Shown piece after piece: positions 57,147-64,000 of a DNA stretch of 64,000 nt. The DNA is from Burkholderia diffusa. GTDB taxonomy: Bacteria > Pseudomonadota > Gammaproteobacteria > Burkholderiales > Burkholderiaceae. The notes beneath the pieces were generated by a model. It had not been told where the DNA came from, ran no database searches, and saw only the letters and a program-made list of their open reading frames with translations. A program made the translations under genes and the position numbers. The stretch lies in NCBI RefSeq assembly GCF_902499115.1, contig NZ_CABVPN010000027.1, forward strand, positions 1 through 64,000, read 5' to 3'. Position 1 is the first letter of the stretch. Each line of letters opens with the position of its first letter.

Positions 57147-58037
57147 ATGAATTACCGTCGCCTCACCCCATCGATGTCGCTGCTGCTCGTGTTCGAGGCA
57201 GCCGCGCGGCACGAAAGCTACACGCGTGCAGCCGAGGAACTGTCGCTGAGCCAGAGCGCGATCAGCCGGCAGGTCCAGACGCTCGAGGATCAACTCGGCG
57301 TGCCGCTGTTCCGGCGCGAGGGCCGTTCCGTGAAGCTGACCGAAGTCGGGCGCCGCTACTTCGTCGAGCTGAGCGGCGCACTGGGGCGCATCCGCGGCGC
57401 GACGCTGCAGGCGATGTCCCACCAGGCCGGCGCCGGGACGCTGCGGCTCGCGACGTTGCCGACGTTCGGATCGAAATGGCTGCTGCCGCACCTGCACGAC
57501 TTCTACGCGGCGCATCCGGGTGTGACCGTGCACCTTCATTCGCGGATCGGCGCGATCGATTTCCTCAACGACGACCTCGACGCAGCCATCACCGTCGGCG
57601 CGGACGACTGGCCCGGCCTGCACGCGCATCGGCTGTACAACGAGTTCCTGATCGCGATCGCGAGCCCCGACGCGGGCAGGCGCCGCAAGGCCGAAGCACG
57701 CACGCCTGCCTGGGCCGCGCAGCAGACGCTGCTGGGCGTAACGAGCAACCAGCAGGCGTGGGCCGAATGGTTCTCGCACTATCGGCTCGACCATCGCCAG
57801 ATGCGTATCGGCCCGAGCTTCGAGCTGACGTCGCACCTGATCCAGGCCGTGCGGGCCGGGATGGGGATCGGGCTGGTGCCGAAGGTGCTGGTGGAAGACG
57901 AACTGAGCCGCAACGAGCTCGTGTCGATCGGTGACGCGATTACCAGCCAGCGCAGCTATTACCTCGTCTATCCGCCGGGGAACGAAACGCTGCCGTCGCT
58001 CGTGGCGTTCCGCGAATGGTTGCTGAACTCGTGCTGA
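57147..58037 (+). CDS. LysR-family regulator (GcvA-like)
   Basis: Predicted 296-residue regulator. Winged helix: LTPSMSLLLVFEAAARHESYTRAAEELSLSQSAISRQVQTLEDQLG, with VPLFRREGRSVKLTEVGRRYF after it, the GcvA/AmpR-type wording. The effector domain carries LDAAITVGADDWPGLHAHRLYNEFLIAIASP. It is divergent from the YdiJ-type gene, 152 bases apart, so it likely controls it, sensing a hydroxyacid or related compound. Confidence 0.9.
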   Translation: MNYRRLTPSMSLLLVFEAAARHESYTRAAEELSLSQSAISRQVQTLEDQLGVPLFRREGRSVKLTEVGRRYFVELSGALGRIRGATLQAMSHQAGAGTLRLATLPTFGSKWLLPHLHDFYAAHPGVTVHLHSRIGAIDFLNDDLDAAITVGADDWPGLHAHRLYNEFLIAIASPDAGRRRKAEARTPAWAAQQTLLGVTSNQQAWAEWFSHYRLDHRQMRIGPSFELTSHLIQAVRAGMGIGLVPKVLVEDELSRNELVSIGDAITSQRSYYLVYPPGNETLPSLVAFREWLLNSC

Positions 58038-58074
58038 AACACCGCGGGTCAGGCCGCGATCCGATGATCGCCGG

Positions 58075-58926
58075 TCACGCGCGCCATTCGTCGAGAATCT
58101 GCTCGGCGAGGTAGTCGCACGGCGCACGCGCGGACTGCGCACTGCGCGCAAGCACGACCTCGAGCTCCCCCAGCGGCGGCAGCCCGTGGGCCTCCGAAAG
58201 CTGAACGAGATGATCGGGAATGCAGCAACGCGCCAGCGGCGCGACAGCGAGCCCGGCCTCGACCATGCTGAGCAGCCCGAGGTAGCTCGGGCTTTCATAC
58301 GACATCCGGAACGGGATGTGCTGCCGGTTCAGCGCCTTGATCGCGTGATCGCGCGCCATGCTGCCGCCGTGCGTGAAAAAGGCCACCGGCAGCGGCCGCT
58401 CTTCCCAGACGTTCCGTTTCGGCGACCCGGTCCAGACGATCGGCTCCATCCGGATCAGCTCGCCGGTCACGCCCTTGATCCGCGTGAGACACGCGAGGTC
58501 GACCGTGTTGTCCTTCAGCATCGGCACGAGTGCGCTGCTCGGCTGGCCGATCACGCGCACTTCCACGCGCGGGTGCATTGCGGCGAATTTGCCGAGCACC
58601 TGCGGCAGCAGCGACGAGATGTAGTCGTCGGGCACGCCGATCGTCACGCGACCGCGGATCTCCGGGCGCACCACCGACGCCCACGCCTCGTCGCGCATCG
58701 CCAGCATCCGGCGCCCGTATTCGGCGAGCGTCCTGCCGTCGTCGGTGGCCGTCACGTTGCGCGTATCGCGGATGAAGAGCGGCTTGCCGAGCGCATCTTC
58801 CAGCGCCTTGATCTGCATGCTCACCGCCGACGGCGACCGATGCACGGCCTGCGCGCCCTGCGCGAACGATCCGGATTCCGCAACTGCCACCACCATCGCC
58901 AGCACATCGAGGTCGAGCTTCTTCAT
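58075..58926 (-). CDS. LysR-family regulator
   Basis: Predicted 283-residue regulator. Winged helix: LDVLAMVVAVAESGSFAQGAQAVHRSPSAVSMQIKALEDALG; effector domain follows from RGRVTIGVPDDYISSLLPQVLGKFAA. It starts 106 bases from the divergent LysE-type exporter, with an inverted repeat CAG-AAAAT-CTG at 58933-58943 close to its start. This mirrors the ArgP/LysG-LysE arrangement, so it is the probable activator of the exporter. It converges with the neighbouring lysR. Confidence 0.9.
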   Translation of the reverse strand: MKKLDLDVLAMVVAVAESGSFAQGAQAVHRSPSAVSMQIKALEDALGKPLFIRDTRNVTATDDGRTLAEYGRRMLAMRDEAWASVVRPEIRGRVTIGVPDDYISSLLPQVLGKFAAMHPRVEVRVIGQPSSALVPMLKDNTVDLACLTRIKGVTGELIRMEPIVWTGSPKRNVWEERPLPVAFFTHGGSMARDHAIKALNRQHIPFRMSYESPSYLGLLSMVEAGLAVAPLARCCIPDHLVQLSEAHGLPPLGELEVVLARSAQSARAPCDYLAEQILDEWRA

Positions 58927-59032
58927 TTTATTCAGAAAATCTGATCAATCGATTCAGTTTATCCCGTTTTACTGTTCACCTCCACGGTCGGACAATGAAT
59001 CCCGTCAGCACTCGTTGCAGGAAGCGGAAAAC

Positions 59033-59680
59033 ATGCATACGTCCGGATCGCTCTACGGATTTCTCGCCATCGGCGGCATGCTCGCGGTCACGCCGGGGCC
59101 GAACATGGTCTACGTGATGTCGCGCTCGATCGCGCAAGGGCGCGCGGCCGGGCTCATTTCGCTGGCCGGCGTGATGATCGGTTACCTGTTCTACATGTTC
59201 GGCGCGGCGTTCGGCATCACGACGCTGTTCATGAGCGTGCCTTATGCGGGCAGCGTGCTGGGCGCGATCGGTGCGGCCTACCTGCTGTACCTCGCTTGGC
59301 AGGCGGTCAGGCCCGGCGGCCGTTCGCCGTTCGAGGTGCGGACACTGCCTAACGAGCAGCCGCTGCGGCTGCTGGCGATGGGCGCGACGACCAGCGTGCT
59401 GAATCCGAAGCTCGCGATGCTGTTCGTGTCGCTGCTGCCGCAATTCATCGACTACCGGCAAGGTAGTGTGTTCGGCCAGTCGCTGTTTCTCGGTTCACTG
59501 CTGATCGTCGCGTTCGCGTCGGCAAACGGGCTGGTGGCGATCTGCTCGAGCAGCATCGCGAAGTTCCTGCACGGGCGCCCGATGCTGCTGCTCGCGCAGC
59601 GCTGGGCGATGGGTCTTATCCTCGGCGGCCTCGGTGTGCAGATGGTTGTCGACGCATCGAAGATGGCGGGTGTGGCGTAA
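59033..59680 (+). CDS. LysE-family amino-acid/metabolite exporter
   Basis: Predicted 215-residue inner-membrane protein with six helices. The LysE/RhtB start is plain: LAIGGMLAVTPGPNMVYVMSRSIAQGRAAGLISLAGVMIGY, with the TPGPN motif, then VLNPKLAMLFVSLLPQFID, another fixed motif. AGGAAGCGGAAAAC precedes ATG 59033. Divergent LysR suggests substrate-induced export, of an amino acid or analogue. An upstream in-frame extension has no ribosome-binding site. Confidence 0.9.
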   Translation: MHTSGSLYGFLAIGGMLAVTPGPNMVYVMSRSIAQGRAAGLISLAGVMIGYLFYMFGAAFGITTLFMSVPYAGSVLGAIGAAYLLYLAWQAVRPGGRSPFEVRTLPNEQPLRLLAMGATTSVLNPKLAMLFVSLLPQFIDYRQGSVFGQSLFLGSLLIVAFASANGLVAICSSSIAKFLHGRPMLLLAQRWAMGLILGGLGVQMVVDASKMAGVA

Positions 59681-59777
59681 TGGCCGCGAGTATGTCTGAA
59701 ATGAAATCGGCCAGCAGACGCCACACTGCCGGCTGTCACGCACATCAAGCTTTGAACGCGCCGTCGATGCAGCGCAT

Positions 59778-61226
59778 TCACTTCGTCAGCAGTTCGGCTT
59801 CCAGCTCGCGCAACCGTTCCGGAAACCGAACGCGCAGCACCAGAAACCACCCGAGCCCAATCGCCAGCAGCGCGACGAACACATAAGGCAGCCATGCGTA
59901 GACGCCTTCCGGCACCGGATACACGCTGCCGGCGAGCGGAATCGCGAGCAGCACGACGGCAACGACGCTGATCGCCACGTGCCGCGCGCGAAGCTTGCGC
60001 TGCCGGTGCAGATAAAGCGGCGCGCCGATCGCGACCAGCACGTAGGCGAGCAGCCAGCCATACGTCGCGATCGAGCTGAGATAGCCGTACGAATCGAGCA
60101 GCGCCGTGCCCCGCGCCGTCAACACCAGCGCGGTCGCCAGCGCCAGCGCCGCAATCAACGCGACTGCGACGTGCGGCGTCGCATTCGTCGCGTGCGCACG
60201 CCCGGTCGACGCATGCAGCACACCCTGCCGCCCGAACGTGTAGACGATCCGCGCCGCCGCATTGATCGACGAGAAGAACGCCGCGAAGAAGCTCAACGCC
60301 ACTCCCGCGTCGATCAGCACGCCGATCCACCCGGCGCCCAGTCGATGCGCCAGCACCGCGAGCGGGCCGTCAACGCGGTCGAGCGGCGGCGTCTGGCCGT
60401 GGAACGCGCTCACCATTCCGTATGCGCCGATCACGAACAGGATCGCGGGCCCGACCACGCTGATCAGCACCGCGCGCGGAATCGCGCGAAACGGATCGCG
60501 CGCCTCGGCGCCGAGCACGGTCGCGCTCTCGAAACCCGTGAAGCTGAAGAACGCGAGCACCATCCCGAGCTGAAGCTGCGTCGGCTTCACGCCTTCGAGC
60601 GTGAGCTGTGCGCGATCGACCGGATGCGTGCCGAACGCGATCGTCGCGATCACGACGCTGGCGATCAGCAGCAACGTCGCGAGTTCGACGAGCAGCGTGA
60701 AGCGCGTGGAAAGCCGGATGTCGCGAAACGCGATATACCACGCGGCGAACGCGGTAACGATCGTGAGGCCCAGCACCGTGCCGACCGGCGTCGCGCTGCC
60801 GAGCAGCCCCGTTTCGCGGCCGAGCACGAGAAACGTGTTGATCGTTCCCTGCAGGATGCCTGCTGCTGCCACCGCATAGGCGATCAGCAGCGACCAGCCG
60901 CAGATGGCGCCCCAGATCGGTCCGATGCCGGCCGACACGTATGCGTATAGCGCGCCCGGCGACGCCGAATCCCGCGCGAACACCGAGATGCTCCACGACG
61001 AGAACAGCAGCGCGACGATGGCGAACACGTATGCAAGCCACGTGCCGTTACCGGCCGTCGCGAATACGGCAGGGATCAGCACGCCGATCCCGCCCGACAC
61101 GCCGACGAGCCCGATCGACTGCGCGATCAGTTCGGGCAGGCTCAGGTAGTTGCGCCGCAGGCCGCCCGCCTGCCGCGCGGCGTCTTGCGCAGGCAGCGCC
61201 TGCGCGGATGTTGCCGGATAACTCAT
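59778..61226 (-). CDS. APC-family amino-acid permease
   Basis: Predicted 482-residue inner-membrane carrier with about 12 helices. SLPELIAQSIGLVGVSGGIGVLIPAVFA in helix 1, MVLAFFSFTGFESATVLGAEARDPFRAIPRAVLIS in helix 6 (the substrate-site motif), and SFFAAFFSSINAAARIVYTFGRQG follow the APC pattern. It begins 63 bases past the SfnB stop on the same strand, so it may be expressed with the sulfur-scavenging genes and bring in a sulfur-containing amino acid or amine; this is inference. Confidence 0.85.
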   Translation of the reverse strand: MSYPATSAQALPAQDAARQAGGLRRNYLSLPELIAQSIGLVGVSGGIGVLIPAVFATAGNGTWLAYVFAIVALLFSSWSISVFARDSASPGALYAYVSAGIGPIWGAICGWSLLIAYAVAAAGILQGTINTFLVLGRETGLLGSATPVGTVLGLTIVTAFAAWYIAFRDIRLSTRFTLLVELATLLLIASVVIATIAFGTHPVDRAQLTLEGVKPTQLQLGMVLAFFSFTGFESATVLGAEARDPFRAIPRAVLISVVGPAILFVIGAYGMVSAFHGQTPPLDRVDGPLAVLAHRLGAGWIGVLIDAGVALSFFAAFFSSINAAARIVYTFGRQGVLHASTGRAHATNATPHVAVALIAALALATALVLTARGTALLDSYGYLSSIATYGWLLAYVLVAIGAPLYLHRQRKLRARHVAISVVAVVLLAIPLAGSVYPVPEGVYAWLPYVFVALLAIGLGWFLVLRVRFPERLRELEAELLTK

Positions 61227-61289
61227 CGATTTGCCTCGTCAGGGATGAACCGGTGCGGCGTGCGCCGCGTCGGCGTCGGCGGCCGCCCG

Positions 61290-62519
61290 TCAATTCCAGG
61301 AATGGCGCGCAGGCTTCACGCCGTTGAGGTAGTAGCTGCCGATCGCGTGGTACTTCCAGCGCACCGGGTCGTGCAGTGTGTGCACGCGCGCGTTGCGCCA
61401 GTGGCGGTCGAAGTTGTATTTCGCCAGCGTCGATTTGCTGCCGCCGAGTTCGAACAGCTTGCTCGCGGCAAGCAGCGACACTTCGGTCGTCGCGATCTTC
61501 GCCTCGCCGACCGCGATAGCGGCCTGCGCGACCGCCTCCTCGCCCGGCTCGTGCTTCGCCGCGTCGACGAAGCGCCCCGAGCGCGCGAGCAGCGCTTCGG
61601 CCGCATGCACGCGGTACGCGATATCGCCGATCTGCGCGACCGTCAGCGGGTCCTCGCTCGCGCGTTCGACGCCGCTGTCGATCCACGGGCGCGCATGCTG
61701 CCGCACGAACGCGATCGTGTCCTGCAGCGCGGCGCGCGCGATGCCGAGGTCGATCGCGGCGGTCGTGATCTGCGCAAACGGGCCCGCGAAGGTCGGGCGG
61801 TCGTACGAACGCTGCGTGTGGAAGATCTCGAACGCGCTCACACGCACGTTCTCGACGATCACCGTGCCGCTCGCGGTCGTGCGTTGCCCGAAGCCGCTCC
61901 AGTCGTCCACCACGGTCAGCCCCGGCGCGCCCTGCCGCACGAACGCGAGCACCGCCTGGTCCGACTCGTCGAGCGCAAGCACCGGAATCCAGTGCGCGAA
62001 CAGCGTGCCGGTCGAATAGAACTTGCGGCCATTCAGCACGAACGCGTCGCCGTCGCGGCGCACGCGCGTCTGGATATCGAGCACGTTCTTGCCGCCGGCC
62101 TCGGAAAACGCATTGCCGTAGCGCGTGCCCTTCAGAACGAGATCGAAGAAGAAGCGCTTTTGCGCGTCGCTGCCTTCGAGACGGATGTACTCGATCAGGC
62201 AGTAGTGGTTCTGCGGTATCTGGCCGACCGACGGGTCCGCCTGCGACACGATCGCGATCACTTCGGCGAGCGTCACGCTCGACACCTCCGCGCCGCCGTA
62301 TTCACGCGGGACGGTGATGCCCCACAGGCCGCTCGACGAGAACAGCTCGATCTCGACGAACGGCAGTTTCCGCTCGCGGTCGCGCAGCGCGGCGTGCTCC
62401 GCCAGTCGCGCCGCGACCTGGTGTGCGACGTCGATCGCTTCGGCGTCGGAGCCGATGACGGGAACGGACGTAGCGCCCGCTTGCGATTGCGTGTTTTCTT
62501 CGATGATTTCCGTCGACAT
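61290..62519 (-). CDS. sfnB: SfnB-family acyl-CoA-dehydrogenase-like flavin monooxygenase
   Basis: Predicted 409-residue soluble flavoenzyme. The acyl-CoA dehydrogenase fold is clear (LFSSSGLWGITVPREYGGAEVSSVTLAEVIAIVSQADPSVGQIPQNHY near the start, FSEAGGKNVLDIQTRVRRDGDAFVLNGRKFYSTGTLFAHW in the middle, and the helical C-domain). The wording GIPQNHY-type and RKFYSTGT matches the SfnB sulfur-acquisition group and DszC-like oxygenases, not fatty-acid enzymes. GGAA precedes ATG 62519. It lies downstream of sfnG on the same strand, 175 bases apart. Exact reaction not assigned. Confidence 0.85.
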   Translation of the reverse strand: MSTEIIEENTQSQAGATSVPVIGSDAEAIDVAHQVAARLAEHAALRDRERKLPFVEIELFSSSGLWGITVPREYGGAEVSSVTLAEVIAIVSQADPSVGQIPQNHYCLIEYIRLEGSDAQKRFFFDLVLKGTRYGNAFSEAGGKNVLDIQTRVRRDGDAFVLNGRKFYSTGTLFAHWIPVLALDESDQAVLAFVRQGAPGLTVVDDWSGFGQRTTASGTVIVENVRVSAFEIFHTQRSYDRPTFAGPFAQITTAAIDLGIARAALQDTIAFVRQHARPWIDSGVERASEDPLTVAQIGDIAYRVHAAEALLARSGRFVDAAKHEPGEEAVAQAAIAVGEAKIATTEVSLLAASKLFELGGSKSTLAKYNFDRHWRNARVHTLHDPVRWKYHAIGSYYLNGVKPARHSWN

Positions 62520-62581
62520 GAAATTTCCGGCAAATCCCTTGAATCGGTTGACGACGCCGTGCAGGCAGCCGCCGACCTCCT

Positions 62582-62598
62582 GTTTCGATATCCGAAAC
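62582..62598. promoter_or_regulatory. Palindrome between sfnG and sfnB
   Basis: GTTTCGATATCCGAAAC has exact 6-bp arms GTTTCG and CGAAAC around ATATC, 63 bases upstream of sfnB. It is a candidate regulator site that would give sfnB its own control. I did not find a clear sigma-54 -24/-12 element. Confidence 0.4.
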
Positions 62599-62694
62599 GT
62601 CAAACCGGGTACGCTCACGATGGCCGCCGCCGGCGCACCCTTCGATCGTCCGGTGCGGCCCGCTTGACCGCCTGCGACTCGCTGACCGCCTACA

Positions 62695-63798
62695 TCACGC
62701 GGCGACTGCCTGCCGCTGCGCCTCGAGTTCGCGCACGAGCGGCAGCACGCGCTGGCCGAAGTACTCGACTTCCTCGATGAAATGCAGGAACCCGGCGAGC
62801 ACGAGATCGACGCCGATCGCCTTCAGCGCGACGATCCGCTCGGCGATCTGTTGCGGCGTGCCGATCAGGTTCGTGCGGAAACCGTCGTTGTACTGCACGA
62901 GATCCTCGAACGTGGATTTCGCCCAGTTGCCCTCGCCTTCCGGTGACGCCTTGCCGGCCTCCTTCGCCGCATCGCCAAACGCATGCACGGCCTCGACGTG
63001 TGCGTGCCGGACGATGTCGTCGAGCACGGCGCGCGCCTCTTCCTCGGTGTCGCGCGCGATCACGAACGCGTTGACGCCGATCCGCACGCGGTGGTTGTTC
63101 GCGGCCGCCTTCGCGCGGATGTCGTCGATCTGCGCCTTCAGGTTCTCCGGCGTATTGCCGTTCGTGAAATACCAGTCCGACACGCTGGCCGCGTTGTCGC
63201 GCGCCGCACGCGAACTGCCGCCCTGGAAGATCTCCGGGTGCGGTTTCTGCACGGGCTTCGGGCTCAGCGTGTAATCGTTGAAGCGGTAGAAGTCGCCCTT
63301 GAACGTGAAATTGTCCTGCGTCCAGATGCCCTTCAGCGCCTGAATGAACTCCTTCGAGCGCCGATAGCGTTCGTCGTGTTCGAGCCACGGCTCGCCGATC
63401 GCGGTGAATTCACCCTTGAACCAGCCGCTGACGACGTTGATCGCGATACGTCCATTCGAAATGTGGTCGATCGTCGCGAGCTGCTTTGCGACCACGGCCG
63501 GATGCCACGGCCCCGGCAAGATCGCGGCGAGCACCTTCAGTTTGGTGGTCGCGTGCAGCAGCGCCTGGCTGAACGAGACCGACTCGTGCTGGTGTTCGGC
63601 GCCATAGCCGGCCGTGAAGCGGATCTGGCTCAACGCGTAGTCGAATCCGGCCGCTTCAGCCGTGCGCGCGAGCTTCTGGTTGTATTCGAGGCTCCAGTCG
63701 GTACGCTGCTCGATCGTGCTGACGACGAGTCCGCCGCTGACGTTCGGCACCCAGTACGCGAATTTGACGCCGTCGGCCGGAGATTTGTGAATGCTCAT
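62695..63798 (-). CDS. sfnG: Dimethylsulfone monooxygenase SfnG (LLM flavin enzyme)
   Basis: Predicted 367-residue FMNH2-dependent luciferase-like monooxygenase. VKFAYWVPNVSGGLVVS at the start, YALSQIRFTAGYGAEHQHESVSFSQALLHATTKLKVLAAILPGPWHP, and NGRIAINVVSGWFKGEFTAIGEPWLEHDERYRRSKEF are the SfnG pattern; these enzymes turn dimethyl sulfone into methanesulfinate for use as a sulfur source. AGGACC precedes ATG 63798. The gene upstream encodes an FMN reductase-like protein, which would supply FMNH2. Confidence 0.92.
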   Translation of the reverse strand: MSIHKSPADGVKFAYWVPNVSGGLVVSTIEQRTDWSLEYNQKLARTAEAAGFDYALSQIRFTAGYGAEHQHESVSFSQALLHATTKLKVLAAILPGPWHPAVVAKQLATIDHISNGRIAINVVSGWFKGEFTAIGEPWLEHDERYRRSKEFIQALKGIWTQDNFTFKGDFYRFNDYTLSPKPVQKPHPEIFQGGSSRAARDNAASVSDWYFTNGNTPENLKAQIDDIRAKAAANNHRVRIGVNAFVIARDTEEEARAVLDDIVRHAHVEAVHAFGDAAKEAGKASPEGEGNWAKSTFEDLVQYNDGFRTNLIGTPQQIAERIVALKAIGVDLVLAGFLHFIEEVEYFGQRVLPLVRELEAQRQAVAA

Positions 63799-63834
63799 GA
63801 GAGGTCCTGATCGAAGGGTGAAACGAAAGACGGG

Positions 63835-64000
63835 CTATGCGGCCGCGGCGGCAAGCGTTCTCGGACACAGTTGCGGCGCCGCACGCTCCATCGCGAGCGC
63901 GATGCGTACGCGCAGTGCGGGGTTCGCGAATTCGTAGTGGTCGAAATCGCTTTCGGCTACATACAGGCCGATCGGCAGCGTGCGTGACGGACGTTGCAGG
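63835..64000 (-). CDS. NADPH-dependent FMN reductase, C-terminal part (MsuE/SsuE-like)
   Basis: About 55 codons enter from the right edge and end at TAG (63835-63837). The residues SRTLPIGLYVAESDFDHYEFANPALRVRIALAMERAAPQL recall the C-terminus of MsuE/SsuE-type flavin reductases. It stops 36 bases before the sfnG start on the same strand, as expected for an operon in which the reductase feeds FMNH2 to SfnG. Most of the gene is outside the window, so the family call is tentative. Confidence 0.6.
   Translation of the reverse strand, partial: LQRPSRTLPIGLYVAESDFDHYEFANPALRVRIALAMERAAPQLCPRTLAAAAA

Overview
The window is a 64 kb stretch of high-GC, gene-dense DNA that reads as a Burkholderia sensu stricto (Burkholderia cepacia complex-like) replicon. 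The reasons are two Gram-negative porins of the Burkholderia/Neisseria trimeric type, many LysR, AraC, GntR and TetR regulators, many MFS, TRAP and ABC carriers, strong G/C third-position bias, and many perfect GC-rich terminator hairpins. The layout looks like a secondary-chromosome catabolic region: short operons, each with its own regulator and transporter. I saw no tRNA, rRNA, CRISPR array, IS element or replication origin.

Layout. 0-4.3 kb: end of an unrecognised gene, a porin, a ProP-type osmolyte symporter (TTG start) and an alpha/beta hydrolase. 4.4-7.6 kb: a DctPQM TRAP operon with a perfect hairpin behind it and an orphan signal-peptide stub. 8.3-14.9 kb: a small CxxCxGxG protein, a GntR regulator, a lower-GC EamA exporter, rdgC, and a divergent pair of MHS symporter and DHDPS-family lyase/deaminase. 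The GntR gene and the divergent pair carry the same operator-like 14-mer. 15-22 kb: an aromatic-acid-type MFS carrier, a NIPSNAP protein, a ketosteroid-dehydrogenase-like flavoprotein, an SDR, a PobR-like AraC regulator and pobA. 22-30.5 kb: class C beta-lactamase, hydrolase, FlxA-like protein, glycosyltransferase-like protein, a beta-propeller gene divergent from a TetR gene, a pentapeptide-repeat protein and a PotF fragment.

30.5-41.3 kb: LOG-family protein, MFS carrier, H-NS-like protein, RmlD-like reductase, DoxX, LprI-like protein, LysR divergent from pirin-wrbA, a small secreted protein, and lrgAB. 41.5-44 kb: a secreted HSL-type esterase, Ohr and a TetR regulator, with three copies of one palindromic operator. 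44-53.9 kb: ABC exporter, second porin, several uncharacterised genes, LysR/EamA divergent pair, branched-chain amino-acid-binding protein and a small HTH protein. 53.9-64 kb: a YdiJ-type FAD/Fe-S dehydrogenase with divergent LysR, LysR/LysE pair, then an APC permease and a sulfur-scavenging set (SfnB, SfnG, FMN reductase running off the edge).

Most interesting joint readings, all inferential. (1) The flavoprotein, SDR and carrier beside PobR and PobA could turn a hydroxylated alicyclic acid into 4-hydroxybenzoate and then protocatechuate, as in the known oxidative cyclohexanecarboxylate route. (2) The GntR protein probably controls a split regulon across rdgC. (3) Ohr appears to be under a TetR protein rather than the usual MarR-type OhrR.
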